DNA of 43,718 bases. Source: Cyanobacteria bacterium REEB67. Its GTDB lineage: Bacteria; Cyanobacteriota; Vampirovibrionia; Obscuribacterales; Obscuribacteraceae. The stretch is taken from the NCBI GenBank assembly GCA_018971775.1, contig JAGXAB010000055.1:1-43718 (forward strand), read 5' to 3'. Position numbers and translations under genes: made by a program. The notes below the pieces were generated by a model that saw only the letters and a list, made by a program, of their open reading frames with translations, had not been told where the DNA came from and searched no databases. This document shows, piece after piece, positions 31,383 to 38,882 of the stretch. Numbering within the stretch: position 1 is the stretch's first letter; each line of letters opens with the position of its first letter.

Positions 31383-32821
31383 TAGACCTTGACCTCCCGT
31401 GCCTTGACGCTGGCACCGGTAACTACTTTGGGCACATAAAGCGTTTTGTAGACGTTGTAAGCGAAGAGCACTTGCCCGGTGACGATCATGATGCCGCTTA
31501 TCGCTCTCAAGAACCAGTAAGGACGGATAGCCAGGCCCCACTGATCGACGGGGAAGCCGAAGGCCCAACCGGCCGACTGGATCAAACCAGCGGTGGTGAG
31601 AGCGGTCATCATCAACATGAAGCCGAGGAATTTGAGCCAGTAGTGCGCTCTGATCAGCCCCTGACTGTGCCACTCTTTACCGGTCAAGCGAGGCATACAG
31701 TAATAGAAGGAAGAAGTGAGGATGAAGGAGAACGTACCAAGCAGCGCCAGGTGAGCGTGTCCGACAACCCACTGGGTGAAGTGCAGATACCAGTTGATCC
31801 AACGAGTCGCCTGGAATGGTCCCTGGGTGCATGTGACCAGATAGAACATACAGGAGGTGACGGCGAAGCGCAGCGGCAAATCGGTTGCGACTAGGCCCCA
31901 CTTACCCTTCATCGTCATGAAGAAGTTGGTCAGAACAGTCAGTACGGGTACCAGCAAGAAAATGGACGAGATGATGGCGATTGCTTTCAGCCATTCGGGT
32001 ACGGGCGACTGAGTGATGTGGTGAGTACCGGTCGGTGCGTAGAAGAGGGCGATACCCCAGAAGCCGAGCATGGAAAGACCATGACTATACAGTGGGGCTT
32101 TCGTATAACGCGGAATCAAGTAATACATCATGCCGACACCGACGGTGGTGAACCACATCCCGAGGATGTTGTGACCGTAGAACCAACCGACGATGGCGTC
32201 GTTCAGACCGGGCAGACCGACGAAGGTGCGCTGACCGATGACGTAGACGAGGGGGAACCAGAAAAGCGAACCGAGGAAATACCAGAGCGAGACATATAGC
32301 TTTTTGACTTTTCTCTGGACGATGGTCATATACAAGTTGTAGGCGACCGATACCAGTCCGATTACGACGATGACGTCGAGAACGGCGCCGAGTTCGGCAT
32401 ATTCACGACCTTCGGAATTGCCATTGAGAAGCGTGCAGAATGCACCGACCATCAAAATGTTCCAGGCCCACATCGTGAAGTTGCCCAGACGCTCGCTGTA
32501 GAGCTTGCATTTGCAGAGCGACGGAATCATGTAGAACATCGACGCTACATAGCCCATCGACAGCCAGCCGATGGCAACGGCGTTGACGTGCCACATACGC
32601 AAGTGAGGGAAGGCCAGCTGCGGCACTCCGCGGATCAAATCCGGCAGGGTGAATTCAATACCGGCAAGCATGCCGGCGCCCATGCCCCAGATTGACCACC
32701 AGAGCGCAGACAGGAAGAAGTTGCGACTGGCGCTGCCTTCCTGATTGCTGAAAAATTTGTCGACCAGACTGGTGGCCGAATATCCGCCCTGCGGCGAAGT
32801 TCCTTGTGCCAAACTACTCAC
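31382..32821 (-). CDS. ccoN: cbb3-type cytochrome c oxidase subunit I
   Basis: The 479-residue catalytic subunit of a C-family heme-copper oxygen reductase has about twelve membrane helices. Heme b and CuB ligands can be placed: His78 (RMWHVNAVAIGW), His217 (WFYGHNILGMWF), His267/His268 (APTGTHHITQSPVPEW) and His347/355/357 (LHFTQWVVGHAHLALLG). The FYAPTG helix carries Tyr261, at the place where C-family enzymes have their cross-linked tyrosine. The start is GTG at 32821, with GAGGGG upstream. It is the first gene of the minus-strand cluster, so oxygen reduction and the cytochrome b/Rieske proteins are expressed together. Confidence 0.96.
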   Translation of the reverse strand: MSSLAQGTSPQGGYSATSLVDKFFSNQEGSASRNFFLSALWWSIWGMGAGMLAGIEFTLPDLIRGVPQLAFPHLRMWHVNAVAIGWLSMGYVASMFYMIPSLCKCKLYSERLGNFTMWAWNILMVGAFCTLLNGNSEGREYAELGAVLDVIVVIGLVSVAYNLYMTIVQRKVKKLYVSLWYFLGSLFWFPLVYVIGQRTFVGLPGLNDAIVGWFYGHNILGMWFTTVGVGMMYYLIPRYTKAPLYSHGLSMLGFWGIALFYAPTGTHHITQSPVPEWLKAIAIISSIFLLVPVLTVLTNFFMTMKGKWGLVATDLPLRFAVTSCMFYLVTCTQGPFQATRWINWYLHFTQWVVGHAHLALLGTFSFILTSSFYYCMPRLTGKEWHSQGLIRAHYWLKFLGFMLMMTALTTAGLIQSAGWAFGFPVDQWGLAIRPYWFLRAISGIMIVTGQVLFAYNVYKTLYVPKVVTGASVKAREVKV

Positions 32822-33063
32822 TTGATGCTACCCCTCAAAGGCCTCTTGCCTTGTCTCAGATAAGATTTTAGGCTACTGACATGCCCTCAATCCCTCTAAT
32901 TACGCATGAGTTTTCACTCAAGAATTATTTCAGCCCCGCCTACAAACCCCCACCACGACGCTACCTTTGATACAAAGCGTAACTAGGGGTGCGGAAACCA
33001 TTGCTAAGGCACCGTATGACGTCAATCTCATCGATATGCCAATCTGAGTGAAAATTCACCTTT
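32822..33063. promoter_or_regulatory. Promoter region of the respiratory cluster, with inverted repeats
   Basis: 242 bp between pth and ccoN, both on the minus strand. CTTTG at 32965-32969 and CAAAG at 32973-32977 form an inverted repeat around ATA. TTTTCACTCA at 32911-32920 recurs as its reverse complement at 33045-33054. Each copy is itself partly palindromic (TGAGT-TTTC-ACTCA and GTGAA-AA-TTCAC). These are possible operator sites for an oxygen- or redox-responsive regulator. A classical FNR box (TTGAT-N4-ATCAA) is not present. Confidence 0.45.
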
Positions 33064-33753
33064 CTAGATCGAATAATCGATGCCATTGAACTCATTGGCA
33101 ACCGGTTCGGTTCCGCAACAAAGCCACATCTTGACTGCCTGCAGAGATCCTTCTAATACTCTTTCGAAGACTATCCTTTCCTCCGGGCGAAATTTGCTAA
33201 GCAAATAATCACCGCGCACCGCACCGCCGGGATCGGGTCCGACACCCAATTTTAGCCGTTCGAAACTTTTAGATCCGGAGAGATGTTCGATGATCGATTC
33301 GACGCCGTGTTGACCTCCAGCACCGCGACCGGCCTGACAGCGGATACGTCCGAGATTGAGCGAGACGTCATCGTGCACGATCAAGAGTGCATTTTTTTCT
33401 ACCTGTCCATTTCTGACATTACCGAGATCAATCTTGTACCAATCTAAGACCGCTCTCACGGCGCGACCGGAGAGGTTCATATAGGTAGTCGGCTTGACAA
33501 GCAAAACGATTTCTTCAGTCGCCTGTCGGTTGACAGGATGTGTGGCTACGCCGGCCGCCTTGCCGGGCGTAGCGGCAAACAGACCGGGATTGAGGCTGAC
33601 AGTCGTCTTTGCAATCAAACAATGCAAAGATTTAGTCTCTTTAAGCTCGGCACCAAAAGCAGTGGCGAGCTGATCTACTAACCTGAAACCGGCATTATGC
33701 CTCGTATCTTCATATTCTCGTCCAGGATTGCCCAGACCAACAACTACTTTCAT
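33064..33753 (-). CDS. pth: Peptidyl-tRNA hydrolase
   Basis: Pth releases peptides from prematurely dropped peptidyl-tRNAs. The 229-residue protein has GLGNPG (6-11), the catalytic His19 in TRHNAGF, Asn93 in TYMNLSG and Asp128 in VHDDV. Two deviations from the family stand out. An insertion of roughly 30 residues (about 51-80) lies before the VKPTTYMNLSG segment. In addition, GGHNGL is replaced by GGQHGV (146-151), so the usual conserved Asn is His. Bacterial Pth is normally about 190-200 residues. The start is ATG 33753, without a strong ribosome binding site. Confidence 0.95.
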   Translation of the reverse strand: MKVVVGLGNPGREYEDTRHNAGFRLVDQLATAFGAELKETKSLHCLIAKTTVSLNPGLFAATPGKAAGVATHPVNRQATEEIVLLVKPTTYMNLSGRAVRAVLDWYKIDLGNVRNGQVEKNALLIVHDDVSLNLGRIRCQAGRGAGGQHGVESIIEHLSGSKSFERLKLGVGPDPGGAVRGDYLLSKFRPEERIVFERVLEGSLQAVKMWLCCGTEPVANEFNGIDYSI

Positions 33754-33853
33754 CGCCTAATTGTAAGCCAGGCTTTATCCAAAAGTTTTATTATTGCGGG
33801 GTGCCTCCGCCTTCTAAGAGCTAAACTTAGCAGAGCGGGCTAAATTTATATAG

Positions 33854-33880
33854 ATTGACGCAAATATAAATTGACGCAAA
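33854..33880 (+). repeat. Direct repeat upstream of gcvPA
   Basis: ATTGACGCAAA occurs at 33854-33864 and 33870-33880, 16 bp apart. Each contains TTGACG, a good -35-like hexamer. It may be a duplicated promoter element or a regulator site for the gene at 33918. Confidence 0.55.
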
Positions 33881-33917
33881 GACTAAAAGGCTTTCCACTC
33901 ACGGTTGAAATCTAAAT

Positions 33918-35381
33918 ATGACTAAAGAATTTGACGACGCAGGCGAAATATTGCCCTTCCCTTATTTGCCGGCTACCCAGGCCGAGCGAGAGCTGATGCT
34001 CAAAGAAATAGGGGTGCGCACTTTCGAAGATCTGGTCAGTCACATTCCAGCCGAAGTCAAAGCCAAGCCCCTCGAGCTCAGAGCCGGACTGGCCGAGCTC
34101 GAATTGACCAGAGAACTTTCGCAATTGGCCGCCAAAAACAAACCGGCCAGCCAACAAGCATCATTTCTAGGCGGCGGTTCATATAGACGTTTCGTACCGG
34201 CAGTCGTCCCGGCCGTCATTTCGCGCTCCGAATTTTCTACAGCCTACACTCCCTATCAGCCGGAAGTTTCGCAGGGCAGCCTGCAAGCCATTTACGAGTT
34301 TCAGACTGCAATTTGCTTGATCACCGGCATGGACGTTGCCAATGCCTCGATGTACGACGCCCCGACCGCCCTTGCCGAAGCTTGCTTGATGGCAGTGCGC
34401 CTCACCGGCAAGAAAAAAATCGTCCTTTCCGAAGCGCTCAATCCCGAGCATCGCATGGTCACTGAAACCTATGCCCGCTCCTGTGATTTGCCTTGCGCTT
34501 TCGTTACCGCCGCGCAAAAAGGTGCAACCGACAGTGGTGCGGCTCTGGAAAAAGAAATCGCCGATGATTGCGCTTGTTTCGTTGTCCAGTATCCGAATTA
34601 TTTCGGCACGATCGAAGCCGTCCAGGAAATTGCCGACAAAGTACACGCCAAAGGTGCGTTGCTCGTCGTCGTCACAGACCCTATTAGTTTAGGCCTGCTC
34701 AAAGCACCGGGCGATCTCGGTGCCGATATTGTTGTCGGCGACGCTCAGAGCTGTGGCAATTCGCTTGCTTTTGGCGGCCCGTCGGCCGGCTATATGGCCT
34801 GCCGCAAAGAATTTATCCGCCAGCTCCCCGGTCGCCTCGCCGGCATGACAGTGGACAACCGCGGCCAGACCGCTTTTACCCTGACATTGCAGACCAGAGA
34901 GCAGCATATTAGAAGGGCCAAGGCCACTTCCAATATCTGCACTAACCAGGCCTTGAACGCCCTGGCCATGCTTGTCTATCTGACGGCCATGGGTCCGCAA
35001 GGTCTGCGCGATCTTGCCAATATCAGCTTGCAGCGCGCCCATTATCTGGCCGATGCCCTGACCAAAATCGATGGCGTCGAACTGACATTCAAAGAACCAT
35101 TCTTCAACGAATTTGCCATAACCCTGCCGGCCGATCCGAGCGCCGTCCTGCAAGCTCTCACAGAGCATAAGGTATTGGGCGGGCTGAAGCTGGGAACGCA
35201 TTTCAAGCATCTGCAAAACAGCATCCTCGTGGCCGTCACCGAGATGAACCCGAAAGAAGACCTCGACCTCTTTGCCCAAAGTCTGGCAGAAGTATTGAAA
35301 GCTTTGCCGGCTAAGGCTAGAGATGATGCCAAGCAAAGTAGCTCGCAGCCGACATCGCAAAAAAAGGTTTTGACGGTATAA
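33918..35381 (+). CDS. gcvPA: Glycine dehydrogenase (decarboxylating) subunit 1
   Basis: This 487-residue protein matches the N-terminal half of the glycine-cleavage P protein in its two-subunit form. Landmarks are FLGGGSYRRFVPAVVPAVISRSEFSTAYTPYQPEVSQG, then ANASMYDAPTALAEA, CGNSLAFGGPSAGYMA, DNRGQTAFTLTLQTREQHIRRAKATSNICTNQAL, and MGPQGL. It pairs with GcvPB, which carries the PLP lysine, to decarboxylate glycine. No gcvPB, gcvT or gcvH gene is nearby. The C-terminus has an extra Ser/Gln/Lys tail. The ATG at 33918 lacks a clear ribosome binding site, and a direct repeat with TTGACG elements lies 38 bp upstream. Confidence 0.96.
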   Translation: MTKEFDDAGEILPFPYLPATQAERELMLKEIGVRTFEDLVSHIPAEVKAKPLELRAGLAELELTRELSQLAAKNKPASQQASFLGGGSYRRFVPAVVPAVISRSEFSTAYTPYQPEVSQGSLQAIYEFQTAICLITGMDVANASMYDAPTALAEACLMAVRLTGKKKIVLSEALNPEHRMVTETYARSCDLPCAFVTAAQKGATDSGAALEKEIADDCACFVVQYPNYFGTIEAVQEIADKVHAKGALLVVVTDPISLGLLKAPGDLGADIVVGDAQSCGNSLAFGGPSAGYMACRKEFIRQLPGRLAGMTVDNRGQTAFTLTLQTREQHIRRAKATSNICTNQALNALAMLVYLTAMGPQGLRDLANISLQRAHYLADALTKIDGVELTFKEPFFNEFAITLPADPSAVLQALTEHKVLGGLKLGTHFKHLQNSILVAVTEMNPKEDLDLFAQSLAEVLKALPAKARDDAKQSSSQPTSQKKVLTV

Positions 35382-35450
35382 TCGACTTTAACTTGCCGTC
35401 AAGTTCAAATTGCCCATACAGTGCCTGGCCTTCGCTTTAGGAAACTACTT

Positions 35451-36206
35451 TTGCCCGTGACCACATCAGCACCACAGCAGACAGAAAATGCATCACCTGG
35501 GGAACCCCAGGGATTTTTCAAAGGTTTTCTCAAAGAAGCCATTGAGCTCGTCGTCGTTACTCTCTTGTTACTGGTCTTGATTCGCTGGGGCGTGGCGGAA
35601 GCCCGCTATATCCCGTCGAGCTCTATGGAGCCGACCTTGCAGATCAATGATCGCTTGATCGTCGAGAAGATTTCTGGCCACCTGGGCAAGAAAATCGAAC
35701 GCGGCGACATCCTTGTTTTTTATCCCCCGCCCATCGAAATGAGCGGCAAGGATCTGAGCAATGACATATTGCACCTGGCCGGCCGTTACACCGGTCTGCC
35801 TTTTTTCCCCAACGAACCAGCCTTCATCAAGCGCGTCATCGGTCTGCCCGGCGACATGATCCGCATCCAGGCCGGACAGGGCGTTTTCATCAATAATCAG
35901 CTTCTCGACGAGAGCGCGTACATCAAAGAAGTGCCCAATTACAGCTTGAATGTGCTCGGGGACATCCGCGGTCGCAACATGGACATGCGCTCGATTCAAT
36001 ATGAGACCGATCCCAAACATATGAGCGATCCGATCATGGTGCCGGCAGGCCATCTTTTCATGATGGGCGATAACAGAAATAACTCCGAAGACGGGCACGT
36101 CTGGGGCTTCCTCGATCAAAAACGCGTCATCGGTCGCGCTTTTCTGCTGATCTGGCGCAAGCTCGACCCACCCACTTATCCTCCTAATTTGCAGGCGCAA
36201 GAATAA
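35451..36206 (+). CDS. lepB: Signal peptidase I
   Basis: The membrane-bound serine protease cleaves Sec and Tat signal peptides. One N-terminal membrane helix (AIELVVVTLLLLVLIRWGV) is followed by the catalytic Ser in IPSSSMEPTL, the general base Lys in FIKRVIGLPGD, and GDNRNNSEDGHVWG. The start is uncertain. TTG 35451 has AGGAA seven bases upstream, GTG 35457 and GTG 35421 are also in frame, and the membrane helix is unaffected. The product is about 251 residues. It follows gcvPA by 69 bp. The loop after the Ser box (ILHLAGRYTGLPFFPNEPA) is typical of the cyanobacterial and Gram-positive forms. Confidence 0.95.
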   Translation: MPVTTSAPQQTENASPGEPQGFFKGFLKEAIELVVVTLLLLVLIRWGVAEARYIPSSSMEPTLQINDRLIVEKISGHLGKKIERGDILVFYPPPIEMSGKDLSNDILHLAGRYTGLPFFPNEPAFIKRVIGLPGDMIRIQAGQGVFINNQLLDESAYIKEVPNYSLNVLGDIRGRNMDMRSIQYETDPKHMSDPIMVPAGHLFMMGDNRNNSEDGHVWGFLDQKRVIGRAFLLIWRKLDPPTYPPNLQAQE

Positions 36207-36354
36207 AAGAATAATTCGGCAAGAGTAGCCTGCAGGGAAGTAAGGCCACAGTCAGCCTTAGATTTGGCAAGCTCGCTTTTGAAAGCCTTATGACAGGGGT
36301 TAATCTGGGTATATATTCTGAGCGATACATCCTTTTCGGGTCAGAGGCAGGCAG

Positions 36355-37833
36355 ATGGCAAAATCCAAGGTGAATCAGGGCCACACTCACAGTCATAATC
36401 CCAGTCACGCCCCCAATTCGTCCGCCAGTGCGTCGAGCGGCACCGAAACCAGCACTTCGGGAAAGCTAGACCCGGCAGCGCTTAACGAGCTGGAAAACGA
36501 ACTGAATAATCGCGAAATCGCCATCATCGAACGAGAAATAAAATCACTGCGCCTGCAAGAAGAGCTGGACCGCTTACGTCCGCTTTCCGGCCTCTATCGC
36601 GTCGTCAAAGCGATGGCGACCGAGCGCCGGTTAGACTCCCTGCTCGACACAATCACCAGAGAGACGCAAAGTATCGTCAAATGCGATCGTTGCAGTGTAT
36701 TTGTCCTCGACCACGATAAAAGCGAATTGTGGACCCAGGTCGCCCAGGGCTTGACCGGCGTCAGGACGATCCGCATCCCCCTCTCCGGCGCGGCTATTGT
36801 CAGCCACTGCGCCCGGGCCGGTCGGATCATCAATATCCCGGACGCCTACAAAGACGACCGTTTCGACCCGGCCGTCGATAAAAAGACCGGTTACAAAACG
36901 CGCAGCGTCCTCTGCGTACCGATGCGTAACCGCGAAGGCGGCATCATCGGTGTCTTCCAGGTCTTGAACAAGCTGACCGGGCCCTTCACCTCAGAGGATG
37001 AGGAATGGCTGGAAGCACTGACCGCAGTCGCTTCTGGTTTGATCGAGCAAGCCCAGGCCTACGACGAAATCGAACGTTTCGTCGACAAAACCCTGGAAGT
37101 GCTCGCCCAGACGATTGATAAACGCGACCCTCTGACGGCAGGCCATTCGGTACGCGTCACCAATTACAGCATGATGATCGGCAATAGCATGGACGTGCTG
37201 GGCGAAGATCTGGACATCCTTCGTTATTCGGCGATGATGCACGACTACGGCAAAATCGGCGTACCCGAGGCGGTACTCTGGAAGCCCGGTCGTCTCACTC
37301 CGGAAGAGTACGCGACAGTGCAAAAGCATGCCAGCATCACTTTCGACCTGCTCTCCAACCTGCCTTTCACCAAGCGCTTGCAGGCTGTACCCTTCGTCGC
37401 CTCCTGCCATCACGAGAAGCTGGACGGCACTGGTTACTACCGCGGCTTAAAAGGCGAACAGATTCCTTTCCTCTCGCGTATCATCGCTGTAGCCGACGTT
37501 TTTGACGCTCTAACATCGGTCCGACATTACCGTAACCGCATGCCAATCGAAAAAGTGGCTGAAATTTTAGACGCGGGCAAAGACAATCACTTCGATGCCG
37601 CTTGCGTAGAGGCTTTTGACAAACTTCCCGCCGAAACCGTTTTGACCTGCATGGAGTCGGAACGTGATCGCCATGCATCCGCCGATATCGGCATGTTCAG
37701 CCAGATCAGCTGGCGCCGACTGGTCGAATTGACCGCCGGCTCCAAACCTAAACGCGGCGAGGACAATCTCAAAGAAAGCTTCGAAAGATTGTACAATTTC
37801 GGCTTGCCGGCAGACTATAAGCCACTGGACTGA
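36355..37833 (+). CDS. GAF domain / HD-GYP family protein
   Basis: The 492-residue cytosolic protein has a His/Ser-rich N-terminus, a short coiled coil (about 43-75) and a GAF sensor domain (about 80-235: CDRCSVFVLDHDKSELWTQVAQG, then VLCVPMRNREGGIIGVFQVLNK). An HD-GYP phosphodiesterase domain follows (about 240-425), with HD at 296-297 (MMHDYGKIG), His264, HHEKLDGTG (352-360) and GYY in place of GYP (360-362). HD-GYP enzymes hydrolyse cyclic di-GMP. The diagnostic Pro is Tyr here, but the metal-binding His/Asp residues are present. It ends with a ~65-residue tail without a known domain. ATG 36355 has AGAGG (36343-36347). Confidence 0.93.
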   Translation: MAKSKVNQGHTHSHNPSHAPNSSASASSGTETSTSGKLDPAALNELENELNNREIAIIEREIKSLRLQEELDRLRPLSGLYRVVKAMATERRLDSLLDTITRETQSIVKCDRCSVFVLDHDKSELWTQVAQGLTGVRTIRIPLSGAAIVSHCARAGRIINIPDAYKDDRFDPAVDKKTGYKTRSVLCVPMRNREGGIIGVFQVLNKLTGPFTSEDEEWLEALTAVASGLIEQAQAYDEIERFVDKTLEVLAQTIDKRDPLTAGHSVRVTNYSMMIGNSMDVLGEDLDILRYSAMMHDYGKIGVPEAVLWKPGRLTPEEYATVQKHASITFDLLSNLPFTKRLQAVPFVASCHHEKLDGTGYYRGLKGEQIPFLSRIIAVADVFDALTSVRHYRNRMPIEKVAEILDAGKDNHFDAACVEAFDKLPAETVLTCMESERDRHASADIGMFSQISWRRLVELTAGSKPKRGEDNLKESFERLYNFGLPADYKPLD

Positions 37834-37850
37834 TGCGCCGGCTTGGCGAC

Positions 37851-37906
37851 ATTGGGAAAAATTGGAATAAATTTGATAGCTTTGAAAAAATTGGGAAAAA
37901 ATTGGA
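37851..37906 (+). repeat. Duplicated ATTGGGAAAAATTGGA motif before an exported protein gene
   Basis: ATTGGGAAAAATTGGA is at 37851-37866 and again, with one extra A, at 37890-37906. The second copy overlaps the GGAG ribosome binding site (37904-37907) of the gene at 37911. Confidence 0.6.
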
Positions 37907-37910
37907 GCAG

Positions 37911-38867
37911 ATGAATCCAGTCTTCAATCTGGCCGCGAAACTGATAGTGAGCGCCCTCTGTGCCACGTTTTTTTGCCTGAGTGCAGTGCCGACTTTGACC
38001 GCTATGGCCGCCCAGGGTGACAAAACAAGTGCGGCCACCGGCAGCGCGGTCGGCCAAACTGCGTCCCCTAGGAAGGCCAGCAGCAAAGGGGCTGAAACCG
38101 CCACTTCGGAAAGCAATGCCTCGGCGCCGGTCAAAGCACCGGACAAAAATACCGCCCTCGAATCGGAAGTAAACGCTACTGCAGAACCGCCCAGCGACGA
38201 CCCGCAGAAGCAACCGAAAGGTCTGCTCGTGCTCAGGCTTTTTGTACCGCAGATGCAAAAGCGGGTGGACACTTTTTCGATCAATCCTTATACGACCGAT
38301 CTGCCGCCGATCGCCATCTTGCCCGCACCTCTGCCGGAATCGTTCGAAGGCGTACGCTATAAGGTGATTCAAAGCGGCTATTCGATGAGACTCAGCCTGA
38401 CTAAACCTTATCCGGACAGCGGCTGGCGCTGGAATTATGCCTACCGCAACGCTCGCAAAAAATCGGGCATTACCGAGCCGCACGCCTTCTTTCAGATCTA
38501 TCACTTCGCCGACGACCTGACGCCCTATGTCATGGCCGAATGTAAGCGCATCAATAAAATTGAAAATGCGCGGCTCAAGGCTTACATGAAGGCCAAACAA
38601 GAGCACGAAGACAACCATAAAGACGAGGAAATGGAAGCGCTGCGATTGGGCCTGGAGCCGGTCAAGCTAAATTTGACACCGATTAAACGCGGCGACGCCA
38701 TTGAAACCAGCCTCTACATTTCACCGGGGGACTGGTGGATCACAGGTACTCACAAGGTGCCCGGTTTGATTTATTTCTGGCAATTACCGATCAAGGTCAA
38801 AGCAGGCGAAAGCCAGACCATTGAATTGACCGATGCCAATGCTCTGCTTATTCAAGGCGGCTGGTGA
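37911..38867 (+). CDS. Exported protein of unknown function
   Basis: The 318-residue protein starts at ATG 37911, with GGAG just upstream and a signal peptide (NLAAKLIVSALCATFFCLSAVP). A longer frame from 37833 would put 26 polar residues before it and overlap the preceding stop, which I think less likely. The mature protein has a Ser/Thr/Ala/Lys-rich linker (about residues 35-105) and a conserved-looking domain (LLVLRLFVPQMQKRVDTFSINPY, then GWRWNYAYRNARKKS). The end is PGDWWITGTHKVPGLIYFWQLPIKVKAG, which looks like a beta-sandwich strand pair. There is no recognised family. It is 77 bp downstream of the HD-GYP gene and convergent with the RNase J-like gene. Confidence 0.75.
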   Translation: MNPVFNLAAKLIVSALCATFFCLSAVPTLTAMAAQGDKTSAATGSAVGQTASPRKASSKGAETATSESNASAPVKAPDKNTALESEVNATAEPPSDDPQKQPKGLLVLRLFVPQMQKRVDTFSINPYTTDLPPIAILPAPLPESFEGVRYKVIQSGYSMRLSLTKPYPDSGWRWNYAYRNARKKSGITEPHAFFQIYHFADDLTPYVMAECKRINKIENARLKAYMKAKQEHEDNHKDEEMEALRLGLEPVKLNLTPIKRGDAIETSLYISPGDWWITGTHKVPGLIYFWQLPIKVKAGESQTIELTDANALLIQGGW

Positions 38868-38882
38868 AAAAGATCGAAACAA

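Noticed and set aside
31383..31673. Longer N-terminus for the CcoO fusion protein
   Set aside because: The extension reads across the end of ccoN in another frame. The ATG at 31382 gives the expected CcoO start with its membrane helix and couples to the ccoN stop.
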